Shown piece by piece: positions 8,311 through 15,610 of a stretch of 20,158 bases of DNA. The stretch is from NCBI GenBank assembly GCA_035606335.1, contig DATNFP010000005.1, positions 1-20,158 on the forward strand, read 5' to 3'. A program made the translations under genes and the position numbers. Source of the DNA: DATNFP01 sp035606335 (GTDB lineage Bacteria > Bacteroidota > Bacteroidia > Chitinophagales > Chitinophagaceae). Positions within the stretch are counted from its first letter, which is position 1. Every line of letters starts with the position of its first letter. The notes below the pieces were generated by a model. It worked only from the letters and a program-made list of their open reading frames with translations. It had not been told where the DNA came from and did not search any database.

Positions 8311-8339
8311 AAAGGCTCCGTAATAGAGCCTTTTTTTTA
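8311..8339 (+). terminator. Terminator between convergent genes
   Basis: AAAGGCTC (8311-8318) pairs with GAGCCTTT (8326-8333) around a 7-base loop and runs into eight consecutive T. It ends the second LTxxQ gene. The TAA stop of the convergent ABC permease (8337-8339, minus strand) lies in the end of the T tract, so the element may also act on the opposite transcript, where the stem is followed by TTTAAATAAAG. Confidence 0.85.
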
Positions 8340-9635
8340 TTGTACAGATTGCTGTTGACGGTTATTCAAAAATATACTGATTAACCAAAGTAATATTCCA
8401 AACCCAATTAATACTCCCATATATCCTAATACAGATATTATATTACCGTCGCGGAGTATTATTTGGTCTACTGCAGCCAGCCCCCAATGCAGGGGAGATA
8501 TCAGGGCTATTCTTTGTATCACTATAGGCAGCAGATCGGTAGGTATCCATATGCCGCCAAGTGCTGCAAGTATTACTATAGAGATAGAGCCAAATGGCAA
8601 TGCCTGGTTTGCTGTTTTAAAGAGAGATCCTATAAAACAGCCGTATGCGGTAGCTGCAAATGCTATCGAGATACCTATTGGCAATAAGTCCCAGGGATGT
8701 ACACCAAGATATAACGCTGGGAGATTTATTACCGGCATAAACCAGATACCAATGCAAAGCATCAGTATGAACTGAACAGTGCACACGATAGTATAAAAAA
8801 GTATCCCGCCTATAGACACATATTGCTGCACATTTGGTATCAGCGTTACTCTGAGCGCGCTTCCTCCTTCACGCTCCCGTATCATATGTCCTGAAATAGG
8901 TACAACAATGAAAAACATACCAAAAATTGCCCATGCCGGTACATTATGCTGCACTGAATTAATGTATACCAGGTCCTTTCCATTATTATTTAATGGTTCT
9001 TCACGGATACCAACACCCTGTAGCACTTTTTGAAAACTATTAGTATCTACACTCGTGTCCGCAGCTTTCCCGAGTTTCTCCAATCGTTTCATGAGGGATG
9101 CGCTGCTTGCGTAAGTAACATATTTGTCTAACGCAAAACTTATAGATGCGCGGAACGATTGTTTGGTGACCGGGTCAAAATACATCCGGATATAGTTGCT
9201 ATCCCTGGGTTTACGGGTGGGCAAAATGGCATCTGCTCCAAACTTTTTAGAAATATTGTTGGCAACTGTGTTAGATAGATTGACCATTTCAGCGGTCACT
9301 CCCGCAGGTATTTCTATTCCTATTTTATAGCTCCCTTTCTGTAATAATATTTTCATTTGCTCACTCGATAAGGGCTGGCGATTTAAAGAGTCAATAACAT
9401 GAAAACTTTTGCTTTGTTTCAACCCCGCAATTATTTCCTGTGCCACACTCCCATGGTCATTATTCGCAAGCAACAGGTCAAAGCGCAATTCCTGGTATTC
9501 CTTAAAGGGCTCCTCCTGTACCAATGCCATCACTATTATTAGTATAGCAGGCATTATTATCAGCAATGCCATGCCTGCTACGTCCCGCTTTAGCAGGATG
9601 AATTCTTTGATTATTGTAGCAAGTATTTTTCTCAT
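8337..9635 (-). CDS. ABC-2 type transporter permease
   Basis: This 432-residue inner-membrane protein has the ABC-2 permease layout: a cytoplasmic N-terminus, one membrane helix at about residues 19-40, a large extracytoplasmic domain (about 42-235), then five further hydrophobic segments to the C-terminus. The segment VPISGHMIREREGGSALRV is the typical short cytoplasmic coupling stretch before the helix bundle, and the NatB/YhaP group shares this arrangement. It starts two bases after the stop of the ATPase gene, so the two surely form one exporter. Substrate is unknown: related systems export sodium, drugs or peptides. Its stop codon lies inside the T tract of the downstream terminator. Confidence 0.9.
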   Translation of the reverse strand: MRKILATIIKEFILLKRDVAGMALLIIMPAILIIVMALVQEEPFKEYQELRFDLLLANNDHGSVAQEIIAGLKQSKSFHVIDSLNRQPLSSEQMKILLQKGSYKIGIEIPAGVTAEMVNLSNTVANNISKKFGADAILPTRKPRDSNYIRMYFDPVTKQSFRASISFALDKYVTYASSASLMKRLEKLGKAADTSVDTNSFQKVLQGVGIREEPLNNNGKDLVYINSVQHNVPAWAIFGMFFIVVPISGHMIREREGGSALRVTLIPNVQQYVSIGGILFYTIVCTVQFILMLCIGIWFMPVINLPALYLGVHPWDLLPIGISIAFAATAYGCFIGSLFKTANQALPFGSISIVILAALGGIWIPTDLLPIVIQRIALISPLHWGLAAVDQIILRDGNIISVLGYMGVLIGFGILLWLISIFLNNRQQQSVQ

Positions 9636-9637
9636 GC

Positions 9638-10384
9638 TTAATCTCTTACAGAGTGCCCTGTATAATACAGAAATACTTCTTCCAGGTTTTTGCAGCCGTC
9701 CGTCTGGCTCACCAGTTCTATGGGTGAACCACTTACAACAAATTTCCCCTCGTCTATTATTACTACTTTATCACACAGTTTCTCTGCTTCTTCCATCAGG
9801 TGCGACGTGTACAATATTGTTTTGCCTTGGTTATGATATTCTTTCAAAAAATCAATTATCATAGCTCTCGATTGAACATCCACACCGGCAGTTGGTTCGT
9901 CTAATATCAGTAGTTCAGGCTCGTGAAGCAGGGAAGCAATAATGTTAGCCCTCCGTTTCATTCCACCACTATATCTGTTTATGCGCTTGTCTGCATGTTT
10001 TTCCAGGCCCAGCTTCACTAACAACTCTTTTGCTTTCCCTTTTATCTTTTTGTCGCTCAACCCATATAGCCGTCCTATATATATAAAGTTCTCCCATCCC
10101 GTAAGGTTGCCAAACAACGCTATTTGTTGCGGCACAACTCCGATCATAGACCTTATAGCAACAGTATTTTTTATACAGTCTTTACCGAAAATAAAGGCAT
10201 CCCCTGAATCCGGCATTACCAATCCGCATAATATACTGATGCACGTCGTTTTCCCCGCCCCGTTCGGTCCAAGCAATCCCATTATCAGGTTTTTTTCTAC
10301 CTGTAGGGAAAGACCATCCAGCGCAGGGGAATAGGCATCCTTATAATTTTTGCGCAGGTTTGTAATTTCTATGGCAAGCGACAT
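9638..10384 (-). CDS. ABC transporter ATP-binding protein (CcmA/NatA-like)
   Basis: This 248-residue cytoplasmic ATPase powers the adjacent ABC-2 permease. All nucleotide-binding motifs are intact: Walker A GPNGAGKTT (39-47), Q-loop VVPQQ (83-87), signature YSGGMKRR (138-145), Walker B LLILDEPTAGVD (158-169) and the switch histidine in TSHLMEEAE (His195). The length and the TAGVD/MKRR details are typical of the NatA/CcmA-like group that pairs with ABC-2 permeases. It lies 26 bases downstream of the tryptophan 2,3-dioxygenase gene on the same strand, so all three genes may share a transcript. That raises, but does not show, a link between the exporter and tryptophan catabolites. Confidence 0.95.
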   Translation of the reverse strand: MSLAIEITNLRKNYKDAYSPALDGLSLQVEKNLIMGLLGPNGAGKTTCISILCGLVMPDSGDAFIFGKDCIKNTVAIRSMIGVVPQQIALFGNLTGWENFIYIGRLYGLSDKKIKGKAKELLVKLGLEKHADKRINRYSGGMKRRANIIASLLHEPELLILDEPTAGVDVQSRAMIIDFLKEYHNQGKTILYTSHLMEEAEKLCDKVVIIDEGKFVVSGSPIELVSQTDGCKNLEEVFLYYTGHSVRD

Positions 10385-10410
10385 TGCTTCAATGTACCGA
10401 CTATTTTTTA

Positions 10411-11445
10411 TTATTTAGTATAGCTTAGATCTTGTACCAAAGCAGTTGGCAACTTCGGTAACATGCTTCTTGGTATTAAAAAAGAGGTAAGTTCCGCAAG
10501 TTCTTTAAATACATAGTGGCTGCTGGCGGCTTTGCTCAGATAATCCGCACCGCTGCTGCCACCTGTCCCTACACGTTTTCCTATTGTCCGTTCTACAAGG
10601 TGTATATGGCGGTGGCGCCACAAAGAGAGTAATTCATCTATTTCCAGCAATGAGCTTAATAGCTCGTATGGTAAGTGAAGTAGGGGATAGTCGCGATAGA
10701 GCATAATGAATAATGCATTTCTATTGGCATCTGCACTAAACGAGCGCCCGCTTGGGTATTGCTCATCGTTCATAAATAGCTCATCAAATGTGCGCATATT
10801 ATGACTTTCTACTTCTAGCAGGCTTTCTTTATATGCTTCACGGTATTTATGCCAGAATCCGTTACCACTTGCCGTTTCATCCCAATAATTCTTGTCCTTT
10901 ATAAAAGGCATGCGTTCCAGCCAGTTATTAATAAGCACCAGTAGCGATTTCTTTTCTTCTGCTTCTTTTACTCTTGCGATATCATTTTCAGTGAGCTGCG
11001 ACAGGTAATAACTTTTCCCAAAACGGCTTTCGTATGTTAGGCCAAGGGTAGCTTCTATTATCTTAAATTGTATACTCTGAAAGCCCGATGCTGGGCGTAG
11101 CAGATCTCTGAAATCAAGAAAATCCAGCGGGGTCATTGTCTCCAGTACACTCATCTGCATTACCGCAACATCCAGGATACGGCTTACCCGTTTCAGGCGA
11201 TGTACGGTGTTATATATATCCGGGGCATTGTTATGAATATTTGGCTGGCTGAATATATCACGCACTATATTTAATTCATGCAATATCTGTTTGAACCACA
11301 GCTCGTATGTCTGATGAATAATAATAAAAAGCATTTCATCATCTGCCTTTATTCCTTCCTTGTTGCTTTCAGGTTCCTGCGCGTTCAATATTTTATCTAA
11401 TTGCAGATAGCTGCTGTAATAAACCGGGTTGCGTTCCTTTTTCAT
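10411..11445 (-). CDS. kynA: Tryptophan 2,3-dioxygenase
   Basis: This heme enzyme opens the indole ring of L-tryptophan with O2, giving N-formylkynurenine, the first step of the kynurenine pathway. The 344-residue protein has the family hallmarks: HQTYELWFKQILHEL (from His44, the distal-pocket histidine), RPASGFQS (Arg117 for substrate binding), WRHRHIHLVERTIG with the proximal heme ligand at His280, and GTGGSSGADYL (293-303), which contacts the substrate. It is longer than the roughly 280-residue enzyme of Xanthomonas but shows no break. No kynureninase or formamidase gene is in the window. TACATTTA on the minus strand at 11460-11467, 14 bases before the ATG, is a possible -7 box, so the gene may start its own transcript into the ABC genes. 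Confidence 0.96.
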   Translation of the reverse strand: MKKERNPVYYSSYLQLDKILNAQEPESNKEGIKADDEMLFIIIHQTYELWFKQILHELNIVRDIFSQPNIHNNAPDIYNTVHRLKRVSRILDVAVMQMSVLETMTPLDFLDFRDLLRPASGFQSIQFKIIEATLGLTYESRFGKSYYLSQLTENDIARVKEAEEKKSLLVLINNWLERMPFIKDKNYWDETASGNGFWHKYREAYKESLLEVESHNMRTFDELFMNDEQYPSGRSFSADANRNALFIMLYRDYPLLHLPYELLSSLLEIDELLSLWRHRHIHLVERTIGKRVGTGGSSGADYLSKAASSHYVFKELAELTSFLIPRSMLPKLPTALVQDLSYTK

Positions 11446-11512
11446 GAGCGGAAAATTAATAAATGTAAAGAGAAGGAGGAATTGAAGTTTTCTCTATGTT
11501 TCCTGGCCATTG

Positions 11513-12262
11513 TTATTTTTTAATTCTCCCTGCCCTCAGGAACAATGGAAATGTTATTTGTTTTATCTCATGATCATTCCAATGTTCTTTGAACTTTGGT
11601 AAGTAAAGTTGCACAGGATCCACTCCTTCTTTTTTTATATAGTGCTGTACCGACGACCAGGAATTAAGATACCCTATCAGGTTGGTCAATTGCCAGTTGG
11701 CTTTTATTTCAAACTTTGGTGTGGCTATTTCTTCAAACGGGAAGGGTATGGTCTTGTATTCATCATCTACATATTTGCGTTCTTTATCCCAATAGGGGCC
11801 TAATAGATTGCTATAAAAATCGTCTAAAATAACATCTATCAAGCTATTGGTATACAGCAATTTGTATGTCCACACCGCAATTATCGATTCAGGCTTTCCC
11901 ACACGCTTCACTTCATTATAAAATTGCTCAAAGTCAAACCAATGTATCGCTTGTGCAACCGTTATAAGATCAAAGCTATTATCGGGAAAAGAGGCTTTTT
12001 CTGCCCTTTCTACTTTATATATAATGTTATCTCTTTTAATCGCATTGTTCAATTGTTGTTCGCTTATGTCCGTAGCATATACTACCTTAAATCGCTCCGC
12101 TATTTTATTGGCAGCCTGTCCATTTCCTGTTCCGCAATCCCATGCAGCATCAAATCCGGGTACTTTATCAAACAAAAATTGATACAATTCATCCGGCGCA
12201 ACAGGTCTGAATTTGGCATAAACACCGGCCTGTCCTGAAAAATTATCCTGCACATCTTTCAT
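11513..12262 (-). CDS. Class I SAM-dependent methyltransferase
   Basis: This protein has a Rossmann-type methyltransferase fold. The opening MKDVQDNFSGQAGVYAKFRP is the usual N-terminus of the UbiE/Methyltransf_11-like group, followed by SAM-binding motif I AWDCGTGNGQ (about residues 40-49), an acidic motif II near YATDIS, and VAQAIHWFD, typical of trans-aconitate-methyltransferase-like proteins. I chose the ATG at 12262 (249 residues) because the family motif begins there; an ATG at 12292 would add ten unconserved residues. The substrate is unknown. The next gene on the strand, kynA, begins 67 bases downstream, so co-transcription is possible. The DUF4375-like gene is divergent, 53 bases away. 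Confidence 0.88.
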   Translation of the reverse strand: MKDVQDNFSGQAGVYAKFRPVAPDELYQFLFDKVPGFDAAWDCGTGNGQAANKIAERFKVVYATDISEQQLNNAIKRDNIIYKVERAEKASFPDNSFDLITVAQAIHWFDFEQFYNEVKRVGKPESIIAVWTYKLLYTNSLIDVILDDFYSNLLGPYWDKERKYVDDEYKTIPFPFEEIATPKFEIKANWQLTNLIGYLNSWSSVQHYIKKEGVDPVQLYLPKFKEHWNDHEIKQITFPLFLRAGRIKK

Positions 12263-12315
12263 ATAGACAAATTTACTATTCCTGAATTGCAATGTGTCAT
12301 TAATTTTATCTCCTT

Positions 12316-12828
12316 ATGAAAAGCAAATTCTTACCGGCCATACCGGCTGAGGCAGTTAACAAAGCAGTGGGATCTAAGAATTACCAGGATTTATTCGATA
12401 TGATCTCCGAACCGCTCCTAGAAGAATTATATCGCCGCCAGACTTTCGAGTTTCTTGACGAGCTTTCCGACGGACAGGCTTTATTGGTTTCATACGATTA
12501 TGTTCAGTCGCACGTAATGGTAGGGGGATTTCTACAGTTGATACAAAATGGCTATATAGCCTTACTGCCACCTATGCCTGAATGGCTGACAAAAGTAGGG
12601 GCTGAAAAAATGGCCAAGGTGCTCGACGACGCATTAAAAGTTTATGTACTGAATTATGAATTGTTGAGTAAAAAAACTTCGGTAGAGGAGTTCGCAAAGC
12701 TCTATAACGAAATGAAAGAGTTCGAAATATTAGATAAACAATTCATGGATTTAAATGATGATACTTTTATGCTGATTTTACAGTATGCTGTAAATAATTT
12801 AAGTGATTTTTTGACAAAAATAGAATAA
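12316..12828 (+). CDS. DUF4375 (DMP19-like) domain protein
   Basis: This 170-residue protein has no signal peptide or membrane helix and is probably cytoplasmic. Residues about 35-150 resemble the DUF4375/DMP19 C-terminal family: an alpha-helical run LLEELYRRQTFEFLDEL, then VGGFLQLIQNGY, where family members carry the F/G-rich core, then a helix beginning VGAEKMAKVLDDAL. Members of this family have no settled function in bacteria; the name comes from a viral DNA-mimic protein. The gene is divergent from the methyltransferase and followed by about 360 bases of noncoding AT-rich DNA. The family call is by pattern recall and moderately sure; the reading frame itself is convincing. Confidence 0.75.
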   Translation: MKSKFLPAIPAEAVNKAVGSKNYQDLFDMISEPLLEELYRRQTFEFLDELSDGQALLVSYDYVQSHVMVGGFLQLIQNGYIALLPPMPEWLTKVGAEKMAKVLDDALKVYVLNYELLSKKTSVEEFAKLYNEMKEFEILDKQFMDLNDDTFMLILQYAVNNLSDFLTKIE

Positions 12829-13128
12829 TGTTCTAATTTAGATAGATATTCTATTAAATTGATTATAAAATAATTAAATTACTATTTATACAAGCTATAT
12901 ATTTTTATTGGCGAATTTATATTCATTTATATTTTGTTGACTTTTTACAGTATTTATCTACCATTTTGCATGTGATTTTTTAGGATAAGGTGGATAATAC
13001 CTGGTTTATTTTAGAATGTGTTCTGTTATTTATTGAGGGATCACTTTATAAGAAACTGTAAAGCATCCAATGGTTCCTTTTTATAATAATATTAGTTTTT
13101 CGTACTCATTTTTCATCATACTTATTTG
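12829..13128. other. AT-rich intergenic stretch with no recognised gene
   Basis: No frame here gives a credible protein. AATAGAAT (12819-12826) and ATTCTATT (12848-12855) form an 8-bp inverted repeat around the end of the preceding gene, but it is all A/T-type pairing with one G-C and no T tract, so I do not call it a terminator. The stretch ends at the probable promoter of the ABC-F gene. Confidence 0.5.
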
Positions 13129-13136
13129 TAACTTTG
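13129..13136 (+). promoter_or_regulatory. Bacteroidetes-type -7 box before the ABC-F gene
   Basis: TAACTTTG is an exact match to TAnnTTTG, 54 bases before the ATG at 13191. It predicts a 5' leader of roughly 45-50 bases, which argues for the ATG at 13191 rather than the earlier in-frame ATG at 13134 that lies within the box itself. No clear TTTG is present at -33. Confidence 0.5.
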
Positions 13137-13190
13137 CACCTCCAAATCGGGCAGTATCTGCTAAATTTTCACTGCCTGTTATTTCCAAAT

Positions 13191-14822
13191 ATGATTACAA
13201 TATCTAATTTATCTCTTCGCTACGGAAAGCGCGTGTTGTTTGAAGATGTGAACCTAAGGTTCACTGAAGGCAATTGCTATGGTATTATCGGGGCTAATGG
13301 TGCCGGTAAATCCACTTTTTTAAAGATCATTTCCGGCGAGATCGACCCGACCACAGGTAAGGTAGAGATCTCTAAGGACCAGCGCATGAGTGTGCTGAAA
13401 CAAAACCACTATGAATTCGATGAATTGCCGGTGCTGGAAACAGTTATCCGTGGCAATTCGAAGCTTTTCAAGGTAATGCAGGAGAAAGATGCCATATATG
13501 CTAAGGTTGATTTCACCGAAGAAGATGGCATCAAAGCAGGGGAGCTAGAAGGGCTTTTTGCCGAGATGGACGGCTGGAATGCGGAAAGTGCCGCTGCAAC
13601 ATTACTAAGCAATCTTGGCATTAAAGAAGAATATCATACTAAATTATTGAAGGAGCTCGATGGTAATCAAAAGGTAAGGGTATTGTTGGCGCAGGCTTTA
13701 TTTGGCCACCCGGATATCCTGTTGCTCGATGAACCGACCAACGACCTTGACCTGGAAACCATTTCCTGGCTTGAGAACTTCCTGGCCGATTACGATAAGA
13801 TCGTCCTCGTGGTTTCGCACGATCGTCACTTCCTCGATACTGTTTGTACACATGTTGCCGATATAGATTTCGGTAAGATCACCATATTCACTGGTAACTA
13901 TTCATTCTGGTATCAGTCCAGCCAGTTGTTGCTGAAGCAGCGTACTGAGCAAAACCGCAAAGCTGAGGATAAAATAAGGGAACTGAAAGAGTTCATTGCC
14001 CGTTTCTCGGCCAACGCCTCTAAATCCAAACAGGCTACCAGCCGTAAAAAAGCGCTGGATAAGATAAACCTGGAGGATATGAAACCTTCCAACCGTAAGT
14101 ATCCGGCCATCCTGTTTAACAACCAGGTGAGGGATGCTGGCGATCAGATCCTCGAGGTAAAGAACTTGTCTAAAACGTCTCATGGAGAGCTGCTTTTTAA
14201 GGATGTTAGTTTTGATATAAAGCGTGGACAAAAAGTTGCGGTAGTATCGTCTAATTCTTTGGCAACCAGTGCATTTTACGAAATACTTTCGGGAGAAGAT
14301 AAGGATTACAAGGGCAGCTTTAGATGGGGTGTTACCATTACACCTACATATCTGCCTAATGATAATAGCAGCTATTTTAAAGCCAAAGATCTGAACCTCA
14401 TCGACTGGCTTCGTCAATATTCCGAAGAAAAGGACGAAACGTTTATCCGAGGATTCCTTGGCAGAATGTTATTCTCCGGTGAGGAAACCTTAAAGCAATG
14501 CACCGTCCTTAGCGGGGGCGAAAAAATGCGCTGCATGCTAAGTCGTATGATGATGCTAAAAGGAAACCTGCTGATGTTGGACGAACCAACCAACCACCTG
14601 GATCTGGAAAGTATCACAGCCTTGAACAACGGCATGAAAGATTTTAAAGGAACAATATTATTCACCACGCGCGACCATGAGCTGGCCGAAACGGTAGCAG
14701 ACCGGATCCTGGAGCTCACACCAAACGGACTGATAGATAAAGAAATGGATTTCGACGAATACGTAACCAGCGATAGGGTAAAAGCCCAAAGAGCCGAAAT
14801 GTACGGCGAAGCCGTAGCTTAA
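13191..14822 (+). CDS. ABC-F family ATPase, YbiT-like translation factor
   Basis: ABC-F proteins are soluble twin-ATPase factors that bind the ribosomal E site and modulate translation; they have no membrane partner. This 543-residue protein has NBD1 with Walker A GANGAGKS (34-41), Walker B LLLLDEPTNDLD (about 176-187) and switch His210; a charged linker (about 245-300) containing FSANASKSKQATSRKKALDKI-like sequence, the YbiT-group hallmark; and NBD2 with signature LSGGEKMR (440-447) and Walker B LLMLDEPTNHLD. The first signature is degenerate (LDGNQ, 156-160), the second Walker A has lost the Gly and Lys (SSNSLATS, 353-360), and the second switch histidine is replaced by Arg494 (TTRDHE). Site I is therefore intact and site II is not. 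I chose the start at 13191 because family homology begins there and a -7 box lies upstream. Confidence 0.93.
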   Translation: MITISNLSLRYGKRVLFEDVNLRFTEGNCYGIIGANGAGKSTFLKIISGEIDPTTGKVEISKDQRMSVLKQNHYEFDELPVLETVIRGNSKLFKVMQEKDAIYAKVDFTEEDGIKAGELEGLFAEMDGWNAESAAATLLSNLGIKEEYHTKLLKELDGNQKVRVLLAQALFGHPDILLLDEPTNDLDLETISWLENFLADYDKIVLVVSHDRHFLDTVCTHVADIDFGKITIFTGNYSFWYQSSQLLLKQRTEQNRKAEDKIRELKEFIARFSANASKSKQATSRKKALDKINLEDMKPSNRKYPAILFNNQVRDAGDQILEVKNLSKTSHGELLFKDVSFDIKRGQKVAVVSSNSLATSAFYEILSGEDKDYKGSFRWGVTITPTYLPNDNSSYFKAKDLNLIDWLRQYSEEKDETFIRGFLGRMLFSGEETLKQCTVLSGGEKMRCMLSRMMMLKGNLLMLDEPTNHLDLESITALNNGMKDFKGTILFTTRDHELAETVADRILELTPNGLIDKEMDFDEYVTSDRVKAQRAEMYGEAVA

Positions 14823-14846
14823 TAATAGGGTTATTAAATATAATTG

Positions 14847-14871
14847 AATGCTCCTCAAACCGGGGAGCATT
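14847..14871 (+). terminator. Rho-independent terminator after the ABC-F gene
   Basis: AATGCTCC (14847-14854) pairs perfectly with GGAGCATT (14864-14871) around a 9-base loop, followed by CCTTATTTA. It lies 24 bases past the stop codon and marks the border between the ABC-F gene and the low-GC TIR cassette. Confidence 0.75.
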
Positions 14872-14961
14872 CCTTATTTACAATAATCCTCATTTCTTCT
14901 ACTTAACATAATGTAAATTATAGAACAAATGAGGCGAAAAATATCTTGCTTTAATAAGTCT

Positions 14962-14969
14962 TATATTTG
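14962..14969 (+). promoter_or_regulatory. Bacteroidetes-type -7 box before the TIR cassette
   Basis: TATATTTG matches TAnnTTTG exactly and lies 20 bases before the ATG of the 44-residue ORF at 14990. A TTG at 14946-14948 is too close to be a standard -33 element. Its position after the ABC-F terminator suggests it drives the three-gene cassette. Confidence 0.5.
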
Positions 14970-14989
14970 TTTAATTAAATTCACACACA

Positions 14990-15124
14990 ATGCCAAATAA
15001 AAAACAAACTTCTAAGAAAATTGCATCAATTGCGGGACATTTATTGAAAACTTCAAAAAGTAAGAACGTTAGAAAAGTAGCAGCATCAGACTTGGCACAA
15101 ACAAAAAAAGGAAAAACAAAATAA
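14990..15124 (+). CDS. 44-residue lysine-rich small protein
   Basis: The frame begins MPNKKQTSKKIASIAGHLLK and ends with TKKGKTK. About a quarter of the residues are lysine and there is no acidic patch, Cys or Trp. A central segment (about 10-37) could form an amphipathic helix with small residues (ASIAGHLL, VAASDLAQ). The pattern K-K-x-A-S-x-A-x-x-L-L-x-x-S-K-S-K-x-V-x-K-x-A-x-S-x-L-x-Q resembles short basic proteins I recall from scattered bacterial genomes without known function. A -7 box lies directly upstream, and the membrane gene of the TIR cassette starts 48 bases downstream, so this is probably the first gene of that transcript. It is too short for confident calling by length alone; codon pattern, promoter and context support it. 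Confidence 0.6.
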   Translation: MPNKKQTSKKIASIAGHLLKTSKSKNVRKVAASDLAQTKKGKTK

Positions 15125-15172
15125 CATACTGATAATTAAAAGGATAAAAAAAATAAGTTCTACTTTGTAATA

Positions 15173-15610
15173 ATGTTACAAATGAATGAAACCTTAGCTC
15201 ATCCATATTTTAGAGAGTTTATTGTGCCATTGATTACCATTTTTTTTACAATAGCAGTTAAAGTAGTAAGTAGAAAAGACTCTTTCATAGGTATTACTAG
15301 AGATGATTTTGCCATTGGTTTTGATCTTATTGTGACTTCAATAATACTTTTAGTTACTTACTACTCGGGCTTGGCAACACAAATACATAATAATATTGCA
15401 AATAACCCAGAGTTATGTAGACAAAAATTAGAAATGTTCCCTTGGGTGTTGTTATTTTCTATATGTGGTTTGTGGTCCCTTTCAACAATCGTAAGAATAT
15501 ATGGTTGGCAGAATGGTCAAAGTAAAAAATTAAGAATTTGGCCTGGAGTTATATTACCTACGTTTACTGGTATAATTTATTTATTAATTGTTATTAACTA
15601 TATAGCATAA
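15173..15610 (+). CDS. Four-helix membrane protein paired with a TIR protein
   Basis: I do not recognise a family. The 145-residue protein has four hydrophobic segments at about residues 16-33, 47-66, 89-110 and 124-144. Lys/Arg-rich loops follow the first (KVVSRKD) and third (GQSKKLRIW) helices, so these loops are probably cytoplasmic and both termini outside. There is no enzymatic motif. Its TAA stop shares one base with the ATG of the TIR gene (TAATG), the classic arrangement for translational coupling, so the two proteins are probably made in fixed ratio and act together. ATG at 15182 is an alternative start. The gene is much lower in GC than the ABC-F gene upstream, suggesting later acquisition. 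It could be a membrane effector, an anchor or an immunity-type partner; none is shown. Confidence 0.85.
   Translation: MLQMNETLAHPYFREFIVPLITIFFTIAVKVVSRKDSFIGITRDDFAIGFDLIVTSIILLVTYYSGLATQIHNNIANNPELCRQKLEMFPWVLLFSICGLWSLSTIVRIYGWQNGQSKKLRIWPGVILPTFTGIIYLLIVINYIA

Noticed and set aside
12819..12855. 8-bp inverted repeat AATAGAAT/ATTCTATT at the end of the DUF4375-like gene, as a terminator
   Set aside because: The stem is almost all A-T pairs, its first arm starts inside the coding end, and no T tract follows.
13134..13190. Earlier in-frame ATG at 13134 as the start of the ABC-F protein
   Set aside because: The extra 19 residues are not family-like and the codon falls inside the probable -7 promoter box.
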